A stretch of 64,000 nt of DNA, from positions 7,321,683-7,385,682 of the forward strand of contig NZ_CP048397.1 of the NCBI RefSeq assembly GCF_010384365.1, given 5' to 3'. Positions 42,034 to 52,500 of the stretch are shown here, piece by piece (position 1 is the first letter of the stretch; each line of letters starts with the position of its first letter). The translations under genes were made by a program, and so were the position numbers. Source of the DNA: Streptomyces sp. S4.7 (GTDB taxonomy: Bacteria; Actinomycetota; Actinomycetes; Streptomycetales; Streptomycetaceae). Under the pieces are notes generated by a model, which saw nothing but the letters and a program-made list of their open reading frames with translations, did not search any database and was not told the origin of the DNA.

Positions 42034-45000
42034 GTCGGATCTCCTGTCTGGTCTGTCTCGTTGTGCTCGGTCGTCGTCCAGGCGACGACGTACTGCCGAT
42101 CCGGCAGCCCCGGCGGATTGGCTGTCTGTTCCACACGCACCTCGTAGAGCCGTCCCCCGGCCATCACACGTACGCGCCTCTCGTCGGCGGACACCACCCG
42201 GAACTCCGCCGGGCGGCCCCGCAGACCCGTGCCGCGCGCCTTGGCGACGGCTTCCTTCGCGGTCCAGAACCGGGTGAACCACAGCGCGCCGCTGTCCGGT
42301 GACCGCGCCACCAGGCCGTCGAGCAGGGCGAGTTCGCTGGTGTCGCACGAGGTCTCGACCGTGGCGCGCGGCCGGTCGGCGATCTCCTCGACGTCGATGC
42401 CGCAGGTCCCGCGCGCGGCGACGGCCACCCCCGTCTCGCGGCGGTGCGCGATCGAGACCGTCAGCTCGCCCAGCTCGCGCCCGTGTACGCCCTCGGCCAG
42501 CGGGCGCCCCGTCCTGTCGTTGCGAACGGCGATCTCGGCCGGATAGATCTCACCCGCGCCCTCCCGCCACAGCAGCCCGCGCACCGCGTCCTTGGCCGCG
42601 ACGCGTCCAAGGAGCCACTGGCGACGATGCACCGGCGGAAGCTCGTCGTACCGGGCCCGCTCCGCGCTGCCGAGCATGTTGCGCATGATCAGCTCGCGCG
42701 TCGCGAGATCCGGCCAGCGCTCGTGGACCATCGTCCAGCCGCCCGGCCGCTCCGTGGACAGGGTGTTGTCGCCCGGAAAACGGTCCACCGCGCGGATGTT
42801 GGCGTCGGTGTCGAAACGCCGGTCCTGCCAGCCCGTGAACTCCGCCCACACGGCGCCGCCCCGACCGATCAGCTGCATGTCGGCCGTGAGCGTGAGGTCG
42901 GTGACCTCGGTGATACGGATCAGACAGGTCAGCCGCTCGCCCGGCCTCGGGTGCGGTCCGTGGAAGCGGATGTGCTCCATGCGGACCGGGAAGACGGTCG
43001 TGCGCTCGGTGAGCGTCGCCATGATCCAGTAACCGAGCAGCTGACCGACGTTGTCGAGCAGGGCGCCCGGAGCCGAGGGCGTGGTCAGCACACCGCGTAC
43101 CCACCGGTCGCCGACGGCCGACAGCTCACTGACGCCCTGGAAGCGCGGCCCGTGGAACATCCACCGCTCGTCGTAGAGCTGTCGGGCCGTCAGTTCCGGC
43201 ACCCGTTCCACGGAAGTGTCGACCGGCCACGGCTCGGGCGGAGCGGGATGGGCGGCGGCCAGCTCGACCACCGCACGGGAGTAGCCCGTGAGGGACACCT
43301 CGACCCGGTCCGCCGCCAACTGCCGCACCTCCACCGGCACATCGACGGCGGGCATCGCCTCGATCCACTTCAGCAGGCGTACGTCGTGGACCGCCACCGC
43401 CCGTGTACCGGGTACGACGCGTTCGGCGATCCCCATCAGATGACCGATGACGGTGGTGGCGGGAACGATCGGCCAGCGGTCGCCCTCGTCGGGCCAGCCG
43501 GGACGCTGCCGGAAGAAGCAGTGGTCGAGGAGGTACGGCATCTTGGCGACGTCCACGCGCAGCGCGGTGGGTACGGCGGGGGGCGCCGTGGCGGGCGCGG
43601 GCGCCGGGGGTGCCACCGGCGCCGGAAGTACGGCCCGCCCCGCCCGACGTGCCGCGATCAGCTCGTCCGCGACGGCCGCCGTGTCGTGCATCAGCGCCGA
43701 CAGTTCGGCGGCGATCGGGAACCCGGCACCGTCCCGGCCGAGCGCCTCCAGCCGTGCGAGCGCGCCGCCGTCACCGAGGGAGCGGGCGGCCGGGGGATGG
43801 CCGATGCTGTCGGCGAGGAGCTTTCTGGCCTGCTCGGGCAGGGACACCAGCGCCCCGCCGAGGTCGAGCCGTACGCCGGGCCGGGTACGTCCGGCGCCCG
43901 CCGGAGCGGCTGCCGGGGTGGCGACGGGACCGGGTCCGAGCAGCGGACCGGCGTCCGGCGCCGCGCCCTCCACCCACAGCGCGGTGACGACCCGGCGCAA
44001 CTGCGCCAGACTGTCGCGCGCCGAGGAGTGCGCGGAGACGACCAGCCGGTCCTTGCCCGCCAGCGTGTCGTCGATCAGCGAACCGAGCTGACCGGCGCCG
44101 AGCTGGATGAACGCGCGGTGCCCCCCCTCGTGCATCGCCGTGACCAACTGCCGGAACCGCACCGGTTCGAGCAGATGCCGGACGAACAACTCCCGTACCG
44201 CCGCCGGGTCCTGGGGATAGCGCGCCGCGGTCGTCGCCGACCAGACCGGCGTGGACTGCGGGTGCAGCGTGTACGTCTCGGCGGCCCGTCGGATCGGGTC
44301 CAGGTACGGGGCGAGCATCGGGGTGTGGAAGCCGGAACGGAACGGCAGCACCTGCCCGATCACGCCCTCGGTCCGGAACCGGTGGACCAGTTCGCCGACC
44401 GCCTCCTGCGGACCGCAGATCATCGACTGGTTCGGCGCGTTGTCGTGCGACAGCACGACGTCGCTGCGGCCCGCCAGCTCGGCGAGCACCCGGTCGGCGG
44501 GCATCCCGAGCACGGCGAAGGCCGCACCGGGCACGCGCAGCGCGTCCGGGTCGAAGCCCGCGAGGAACGCGTCGACCTCGTCGGCGGCATGGATCCCGCC
44601 GCAGGCCATCGCCGTCCACTCACCCACGCTGTGGCCCGCGACCGAGTCCGGCACCACGGACAGCCGACGCAGCGCCGTGTCGAGGAGCCGCCCGAGCTGG
44701 AACACCGCCGCGCCGTGCCGACCCACATCGCCCACCTCGGCGCCGTGCCCCGGCGACCACGTCAGCCCGAACCGCTCCGCCAGGGAGTCCACCTGGGCCT
44801 CGAACTCGGCTTCGAGACCGGGGAAGACGAACGCCGTCGTGCCGCCGCCGGGACCGAGCAGCGGGCGCGGGCTGAACCACACGTCGCTGCGTCCGCGCCA
44901 GGCCGCGCCCTTGGTGACCGCCTTCCTGGCCAGCTTCAGCCGGCGCGCCGTCGGGTCGACGATGCCCAGCCTGACCGGCCCGCCGACGGTGGCCCGCTCG

Positions 45001-46589
45001 TCGAGACCGGCCGCCAGGACCGTCGAGTCGTCCGCGTCCAGCAGCGCCGCGAGCGTCGCCTGATCGGGGGCGGCGAGCCGCAGCACCCGCTCCGGTTCCG
45101 TGACGGTCGCCGTCGCATGCGCCGTACGCCCGCCGACCGTCACGCTCCCGCCGGCCGGGGCAGAAGCGGTGGCGGCCGGCGCCGCCTGCTCCAGCACCAC
45201 ATGCGCGTTGATGCCGCCGAAGCCGAACGCGTTGACACCCGCGCGCCTCGGCGCGCCCGTGCCGGGGTCCTCCCACGGCGCGGACCGGGCCAGCGGGGCG
45301 AACCTCGTCGCCTCCAGCGCCGGATTCGGGTCCTCGCAGTGCAGCGTCGGGGGCAGCACCCCGTGATGGAGCGCGAGCGCCGCCTTGATCAGACCCGCGA
45401 CACCGGCCGCCGGCATGGTGTGGCCGATCATCGACTTCACCGACCCGATCGCGGCACGCGCGCCCACGGCCGGGCCGAACACCTCGGCCAGCGTGGTCAG
45501 TTCGGCCCGGTCACCGGCCGGGGTCGCCGTACCGTGCGCCTCCAGCAGACCGATCGCGTCGGCCGCGCGCGGATCGAGACCCGCCGCTTCCCACGCCTGC
45601 CGTACGGCACGGACCTGCCCGCCGGGATCGGGATTGAACAGACTGGCCGAACGGCCGTCGCTGGCCACACCGGTACCGGAGATCACCGCGTACACCCGGT
45701 CGCCGTCACGCTCCGCGTCCGCCAGCCGCTTGAGCACCACGATGCCCGTGCCCTCGCCGATGAGCACACCGTCCGCGCCCTGGTGCAGCGGTCGGATCCG
45801 CTCACTCGGCGACAGCGCGCCGAGCTGGCTGAATACACTCCACAGCGTGATGTCGTGGCAGTGGTGCACCCCGCCCGCGAGCATCACGTCGCAGCGGCCA
45901 CTGTCCAGTTCACGGACGGCGTGGTCGACTGCCACGAGCGACGAGGCGCACGCGGCGTCGACCGTGTACGCGGGGCCGCGCAGGTCGAGCCGGTTGGCCA
46001 CCCGTGAGGCGGCCAGGTTCGGCACCAGTCCGATCGCGGACTCCGGCTGCTCCGGGCCGAGTTGCCCGGCGAAGGCCGAACGCACCTCCTCCAGTCGGTC
46101 GTCGCCCAGCTCCGGCGCCAGCTCACGCAGGGTGCGCACCAACTGGTTGGACGTACGCACCCGTTGGTCCAGTCGGACCAGACCGGGCGTCAGATAGCCG
46201 CCCCTGCCCAGCACGATCCCCGCCCGCTGCCGGTCCTCCGGCAGCACCGGCTCGCCACCCGCGTCGGCGATCGACTGATGGGCCACGTCCAGCGCGATGA
46301 GCTGGTCCGGCTCCGTCCCCGCGACCGATGTCGGCATGATGCCGAAGCGCGTCACGTCGAACTCGGCGCTCTGGTCGACGAATCCGCCCCGGCGGCAGTA
46401 CACCCGGTCGCTGCGCGGGGGTCCGCCGGGCGCGTAGAACTCCTCGTCCCAGCGGCCCTCGGGGACCTCGGTGATCGAGTCGACGCCGTTGACGATGTTG
46501 TGCCAGTAACTCTCCAGACTGTTGGCGCCCGGGAAGTACACGGCCATGCCGACGACGGCGACCGGTTTGCGGGAGTCCACCGGTGTCAC
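42030..46589 (-). CDS. Type I synthase: KS-AT-DH-phosphopantetheinyl transferase
   Basis: The roughly 1518-residue protein has a ketosynthase (about 8-470) with active Cys214 (VDAACASSLVA), His352 (EAHGTATPAGD) and His390 (GHTMPAAG). An acyltransferase (about 585-870) has Ser654 in AGHSVGEW. A hot-dog dehydratase region (about 1010-1330) starts with KMPYLLDHCFF (His1023) and has LLDNVGQLLGYW. A C-terminal phosphopantetheinyl transferase domain has CGIDVEEIADRPR and WTAKEAVAKARGTG. No KR, ACP or thioesterase is present. DH-PPTase fusions occur in enediyne and Pfa-type synthases. GTG at 46589 overlaps the upstream synthase stop (GTGA). Confidence 0.9.
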   Translation of the reverse strand: MTPVDSRKPVAVVGMAVYFPGANSLESYWHNIVNGVDSITEVPEGRWDEEFYAPGGPPRSDRVYCRRGGFVDQSAEFDVTRFGIMPTSVAGTEPDQLIALDVAHQSIADAGGEPVLPEDRQRAGIVLGRGGYLTPGLVRLDQRVRTSNQLVRTLRELAPELGDDRLEEVRSAFAGQLGPEQPESAIGLVPNLAASRVANRLDLRGPAYTVDAACASSLVAVDHAVRELDSGRCDVMLAGGVHHCHDITLWSVFSQLGALSPSERIRPLHQGADGVLIGEGTGIVVLKRLADAERDGDRVYAVISGTGVASDGRSASLFNPDPGGQVRAVRQAWEAAGLDPRAADAIGLLEAHGTATPAGDRAELTTLAEVFGPAVGARAAIGSVKSMIGHTMPAAGVAGLIKAALALHHGVLPPTLHCEDPNPALEATRFAPLARSAPWEDPGTGAPRRAGVNAFGFGGINAHVVLEQAAPAATASAPAGGSVTVGGRTAHATATVTEPERVLRLAAPDQATLAALLDADDSTVLAAGLDERATVGGPVRLGIVDPTARRLKLARKAVTKGAAWRGRSDVWFSPRPLLGPGGGTTAFVFPGLEAEFEAQVDSLAERFGLTWSPGHGAEVGDVGRHGAAVFQLGRLLDTALRRLSVVPDSVAGHSVGEWTAMACGGIHAADEVDAFLAGFDPDALRVPGAAFAVLGMPADRVLAELAGRSDVVLSHDNAPNQSMICGPQEAVGELVHRFRTEGVIGQVLPFRSGFHTPMLAPYLDPIRRAAETYTLHPQSTPVWSATTAARYPQDPAAVRELFVRHLLEPVRFRQLVTAMHEGGHRAFIQLGAGQLGSLIDDTLAGKDRLVVSAHSSARDSLAQLRRVVTALWVEGAAPDAGPLLGPGPVATPAAAPAGAGRTRPGVRLDLGGALVSLPEQARKLLADSIGHPPAARSLGDGGALARLEALGRDGAGFPIAAELSALMHDTAAVADELIAARRAGRAVLPAPVAPPAPAPATAPPAVPTALRVDVAKMPYLLDHCFFRQRPGWPDEGDRWPIVPATTVIGHLMGIAERVVPGTRAVAVHDVRLLKWIEAMPAVDVPVEVRQLAADRVEVSLTGYSRAVVELAAAHPAPPEPWPVDTSVERVPELTARQLYDERWMFHGPRFQGVSELSAVGDRWVRGVLTTPSAPGALLDNVGQLLGYWIMATLTERTTVFPVRMEHIRFHGPHPRPGERLTCLIRITEVTDLTLTADMQLIGRGGAVWAEFTGWQDRRFDTDANIRAVDRFPGDNTLSTERPGGWTMVHERWPDLATRELIMRNMLGSAERARYDELPPVHRRQWLLGRVAAKDAVRGLLWREGAGEIYPAEIAVRNDRTGRPLAEGVHGRELGELTVSIAHRRETGVAVAARGTCGIDVEEIADRPRATVETSCDTSELALLDGLVARSPDSGALWFTRFWTAKEAVAKARGTGLRGRPAEFRVVSADERRVRVMAGGRLYEVRVEQTANPPGLPDRQYVVAWTTTEHNETDQTGDPT

Positions 46590-49500
46590 CAGCCCGACGC
46601 GGTGTAGACGGCCGCGTGCACCTGGGGCGCGCCCCAGGCGAGCTCACGCAGCAGACTCAGGGGCCCCTCCTCGGGGTCGATGAGCTTGATCCCCCGCGCG
46701 GCGTAGATACGCATCAGCGCCGGGGTGACCATGCCGCCGTTGGTCTCGGCGGCGGCCCACGGGCCCCAGTGCACGGTCAGACCGCGCCGGTCGTCCGTCG
46801 ACCAGCGGCGGCCCAGCTCCTCCAGCGCGTCGTTGGCCGCCGCGTAGTCGGACTGGCCGCGGTTGCCGAGCGCCGCGGCGATGCTGCCGAACAGCACCGC
46901 GAAACGCGGGCCGCGAGGCAGTACGTCCACCGCGTCGAGCACGGCGCGCGCGCCGTCGACCTTGGTGGAGAACACGCGGCCGAAGGACTCCGCCGACTTC
47001 TCGGCCAGCAGCTTGTCCTCGATGACCCCGGCCGCGTACACGAGACCGTCGAGCCGGCCGTGCTCGGCGTAGATGTCCTTGACCGTGGCCCGTACGACCT
47101 CCGTGTCCAGCACGTCCACGCAGTGGTAGCGCACCTCGCTGCCGAGCGCCCGCAGGGCGTCGACGGTGGCGCGCACCTCGCGTTCCGCGAGGACCGCCCC
47201 GACCCGGCGTTCCACCTCGCCGGGAGAGGTCAGACCGGTGGCCAGGAAGGCCGCCCGCAGACCGTCATGGTCGGCGGCTCCGGCCGTGGCCGGGTCCTCC
47301 ACCGGAGCGGGCACCGGGGTCCTGCCCATGAGTTCGATACGGCACCGGCTCGCCGAGGCGATCGTGCGGGCGAAGCGCGCGGTGATCCCGCGCGCGCCGC
47401 CGACCAGCAGGACGACCGACTCCCGGTCGAGCCCCGCAGCCTCGGCCTCGGCCTGGCCCTCGCCCGCCGGACCCGCGCCGGTGGCGGCGAGCGCCCCCAG
47501 ATCGGTCGGGGTCAGCCGCAGCGCACGCCGCCTGCCGCCGTCGTTGAGGACGACCGGTTCCCGGTCGGTGGCGGCCAGTTCCGTGACGACGGCGTCGGCC
47601 ACCGCGTCGGCGGTCGCGTCGGCCGCCACCTCGACGAGGGTGGTCTTCATGTCGGGGTACTCACGGGCGACACTGCGGAAGAAGCCGCGCAGACCGCTGG
47701 CCGACCCCTCGGTCCTGCGCTCGACGGCGACGAGCGTGCCGGGCGCGCCCGCGAGCGCCGCCTGGAACAGCGGGAGAGCCGCGGGGAACGGCGGCTCCGC
47801 CGCGTCCAGGGTGTCGAGAACGACGACGGCGTCGGCGGTCGCCGTCGGCAGTTCACCGGCGGGTACGAGCGTGGGCGAGGCACCGGCCGCACGCAGCCGC
47901 TCGGCCAGCGCGGGCGCAGACCCGCCGCCGAGCAGCAGTACGCGGGCCCCGGCGGCGATCGTGCCGGTCACCTCGTCCAGCGGAGCCTCGGTGAACTCCA
48001 GCCGCTGCGGCGCAAGGATCTCCGCCTCGGCAGGGTCGTCCTGCGCCGGGACCGTCTCCACCACCGGCGGGGCGTCCCCGCCGGCAGGCGCGTCGGAGCC
48101 GGTGAGCCGCTCGACGAGCAGGCCGGTGATTCCGGCCGCGGTGCGCGCCGTGCTGAGACCCTCCAGTTCGCCGCTCGCGTCGACGGGCAGGCCGAGGCGT
48201 ACGGCCAGTTCACCGGCGATCTCGGCGCGCTTGATCGAGTCGACGCTGAGGTCCGCCTCCAGATCGAGCTCGGGCTCGATCATCTCGACCGGGTAGCCGG
48301 TGCGGTCCGCCACCACGGTCAGTACGGCGGCGAGCACGGACTCCGGGTCCGTCGGCGACGTGGCCGGGGCGGTCTCCGGGACGGTCGCGGGTGCTGGCTC
48401 GGTGCCGTTCGTCGTGCTGGGGCCCGCCGCCGCGGTGGGGGACACGGCGGCGGGCAGTGTGAGGACCGACGGTGCGGTCGGTGCGGCGACAGCCGCGGGC
48501 TGCCAGGTGACGGCGGCCGGGGCGGAGACGGCGGCGACTGCTCCCGGACCACCGAGGTAGGTCATCAGGACGTCGCGCTGGGCGGCCACCAGATCGCGGC
48601 TGGTGCGCAGGAACTCGGCGACGAGGGCGTCCGGCGCGCTGTGGGGGGCGTGGGGGGAATGGTTCTCCGGCACGATCAGCTCCGTAACGGGTCGGGCGGG
48701 GTGCAGGGCGTGAGGGGGAATGGTTCCGTCGGCGAGACGGACGAGCTGACCGTCCACGGTCCAGCCGGGACTCCGCTCGGCGACGGCCGTCTCCGGATCG
48801 ACCGCGTCCCGGCCCCGGAAAAGCCTGCCGGTGCGGACATCGGCACCGCTCACGGCGAGTTGGGCCAGGGCGGTGAGGAAACCGGACAGTCCGCCGCCCC
48901 GCCCCCCGTCGAGCGGAACCGTGCGGTGAGGACGGTCACCGAGTACGGCCGAGACGAGTCGGCTGAGCACACGGCCCGGACCGACCTCGGCGAAGACCCG
49001 GGCACCGGCCTCGTACATGGCCTCGATCTGCTCGGCGAACCTGACCGGCGAGCCGATCTGGGCGGCGAGCCCCGCCCGTACCCCGGCGGGATCCGTCGGA
49101 TAGGGCTCGGCCGTGCGGTTGGCCCACACGTCGAACGCGGGCGGATAGACGGTCAGTTCGCCGAGCCGCTCGGCGAAGGCGTCGCCCGCGCCGGCCAGCA
49201 GCGGACTGTGGAAGGCGCACGCCACCTGGAGGGGTTTGACGGAGTGCCCGGCGTCCCGCAGCCGCGCGACCGCGGCGGCCACCTGCTCGGTCGGCCCCGA
49301 AATGACCGTCTGGGTGGGCGAGTTACGGTTCGCGGCCACCACCTCACCGGCGAGACCGGCCAGCCGCAGCACCTCGTCCACCTGCTCGGGCGACGCGGTG
49401 ACGGCGGCCATCGTGCCGGGGTCGCCGCCCGCGGTCCGGGACAGGATCGCCTCGGCGCGCTCGGCGCTCGCCGTGATGACGTCCCGGGGGGAGAGCGCCC

Positions 49501-52500
49501 CGGCCACCCCGAGCGCGACCAGTTCGCCGTAGCTGTGTCCCGCCGCCATGGCCGGACGTACGCCGACGGAGGCGAGCAACTCGGCGGCGGCGAGTTCGAC
49601 CACCCCGAGCGCGGGCTGGGCGACGGCCGTGTCGGTGATACGGGCCAGCTGACCCGCCTTGCCCTGTTCGCCGAAGGCGGCCGGGGGGTGGAGCACATCG
49701 GCCCAGCGCGCGCCGAGCTGGAGATGGCGCTGCAACTCCGGGAAGGCGACGAAGAGTTCGGCCAGCATGCCCGGACGCTGGCTGCCCTGTCCGGGGAACA
49801 GGAAGGCCAGCTTCCCGTCGCCGATGTCGGCCGTCTCAGCCGCCCCGGCCGAGTGGATTCCCGCCTCGGGCGCGTGTTCCCCCTCGGCCGCGCGGCGCAG
49901 CAGTCCGGGCAGCTCGGCGAGGTTGTCCGCCACCACGGCGATCCATACGCGCTCGCCACGCACCGCGGCCCGGTCGCTCCGCTGTGCGGCGCTACGCGCG
50001 TAGTCGCGCAGCCTCCACCGGCCACCCTTGGCGAGGAGGTCCTGAAGCGCCCGGACCGACCGTCGTGCGGCCTCGGCGTCCAGGCCCCGGAACGTGAAGA
50101 GTTCGGCCGGCCAGGTGTCGAGTGAATGCGCGGGTGGAGCCTGGGTGTACGCGCGTAGAACGGCGTGGAAGTTGGTGCCGCCGAATCCGAAGGCGCTGAC
50201 TCCCGCGATACGTTCCGTCGGCTCCGCCGCCCACGGGGTCGCCTTCGTGTGGAAGACGAACGGGCTGCTCTCCGACTTCCAGGCGGAGTTGGGCTCCTTC
50301 AGATGCAGGGTCGGCGGCTTCACACCGTGGTACAGCGCCAGCGTCACCTTGATCAGCCCGGCGAGACCCGCGGCGCACTTGGTGTGCCCGATCTGGGACT
50401 TGACGGAGCCGACCGCGCAACTGGCCACCTCCGCACCGGCCTCGGTGAACACCTCGGTGAGCGTGCCGAGTTCGGTGCGGTCCCCGACGACGGTCCCCGT
50501 GCCGTGTGCCTCGACGAGGCCCACATCGGCGGGTGAGACACCGGCGTTGCGGTAGGCGCGGGTGAGGGCGGCGTGCTGGCCCTCGGGGCGCGGCGCGGTC
50601 AGACCGAGCGCGCGGCCGTCGCTCGCGCTGCCCACTCCGTCGATCACCGCGTACACTCGGTCGCCGTCGCGCTCCGCGTCCGCGAGACGCTTGAGCACCA
50701 CGCACGCGACACCCTCGCCGAGCGCGATTCCGTCGGCGGCCGCGTCGAAGGTGGCCGAGCGGCCCGTGGGGGAGAGCGCGTGCACGGACGAGAACAGCAG
50801 ATAGTCGTTGATGCCGTTGTGCAGGTCTGCGCCGCCGCACAGCACCATGTCGCTGGTGCCCGAGACGAGTTCCTTGCAGGCGACGTCCACGGCGGTGAGC
50901 GAGGAGGCGCACGCGGCGTCGACGGTGTAGTTGGCACCGCCGAGGTCGAGCCGGTTGGCGACGCGCCCCGCGATGACGTTGGCGAGCATCCCGGGGAAGG
51001 AGTCCTCGGTGAGCCGCGGCAGTTGCTCGTCGAGCGCGGGCGGGATCTCGCCGATGTAGCCGGGCAGCACCGTACGCAGCGTCGTCGCGTTGGACAGGTC
51101 GCTGCCCGCCTCGGCGCCGAACACCACCGACGTACGGGCGTGATCGGTGCCCTTCGCGTCGTACCCCGCGTCGGCGAGCGCGCGTCGCGCGGCCTCCAGC
51201 GCGAGGAGCTGAACCGGTTCGACGGCGGCGAGAGAGGCCGGCGGAATGCCGTAGCGCAGCGGGTCGAACGGGATCTCGGGCAGGAAGCCGCCCCAGCGTG
51301 AGGGGGTGCGCTCGCCGTCGCCGTCCGGCGCGTAGTAGCGCTCCTGGTCCCACCGCTGGGCCGGGACCTCGGTGACGCAGTCCTTGCCCGCGATGATGTT
51401 GGCCCAGAAGTCGGCCAGGTCGGGCGCGCCGGGGAACATACCCGCCATGCCGACCACGGCGACCCGCAGCGGCTCGGGAGCCGCCCGCTCGTCGGTGGCG
51501 TCGATGCCGAGCGGACCGCGCAGTTCGCCGGCCCTGACCCGCAGTCGGGCCGCCGCGCCCCCGGTCACCGATTCGTGCAGCGCGGCGACGGTGGTGACCG
51601 CGTCCCGCAGGACCACGACCTCGCCGGCCATGAACATGCCCTCGTCGGACTGCCGGGCCTCGTCCACGGCGAGCAGGTCGTCGCCGACGCGCTCGATGCC
51701 CTTGCTGGCGAGCCGGAGCCGGCCGACGTTGAACCGCTCCAGACGCTCCCAGATCTCCCGGTCGGGCACGCCTTGTTCGCGCAGTTCGTCCTTGAGGGCG
51801 GCGAAGTCCTCGCTGATGGCGCTGCGCGCGCACCGGGTGGCGTGACCCGGCGCGGTCTCCAGCAGATCGGTCCGCTCCGCGTCGAGGATCCGGCGCTGGA
51901 AGAGCGGCTGGATGGCGCCGCCGCGTACCGCCTCCTCGGTGAACAGATAGGCCGTGCCCATCAGTACGCCGAACGCGACACCGGCCCGCGTGAGCGGGGC
52001 CGCCAGCGCGGCGGCCATCGCGGCCGACCGCTCGTCGTGGATGCCACCGGCGAAGAGCACGGTCAGCTCGGCGGCCGTCTCCTGACCGCCTTCGGCGCCG
52101 GCCCCGGATTCGGCGAGGAATTCGAGCAGGACCTCGGTCTGCGCCTCCCACAGCGGGAAGCTGTTGCGCGGCCCGACATGGCCGCCGCACTCGGCGCCCT
52201 CGAAGATGAACCGGCGCGCGCCCGCCGCCAGGAACTGCCGCAGCAGTCCGGGGGAGGGCACATGCAGGAAGGTCGTGATGCCCTCCGCCTCCAGCGCCGC
52301 GGCCTGGGCAGGCCTGCCGCCCGCGACGATCGCGTGCGTGGGCCGCAACTCCCGGACGACGTCGAGCTGCGCGGCCTTGATCTCCTCGTCGGCGAAACCG
52401 AGGATCCCGACGCCCCACTTGGCGTCGCCGAGCGCGTCGCGGGTGCGCCGCAGCATCGAGCGGGTCCGGTCGGCGTTCGCCAGGGCGAGCGCGAGGAACG

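Noticed and set aside
42444..46007. Very long plus-strand open frames opposite the synthase genes (for example 42444-46007 and 46583-50125)
   Set aside because: They are antisense shadows caused by extreme GC at third codon positions. They lack domains, while the minus-strand frames contain complete KS, AT, ACP, KR, DH and PPTase motifs.
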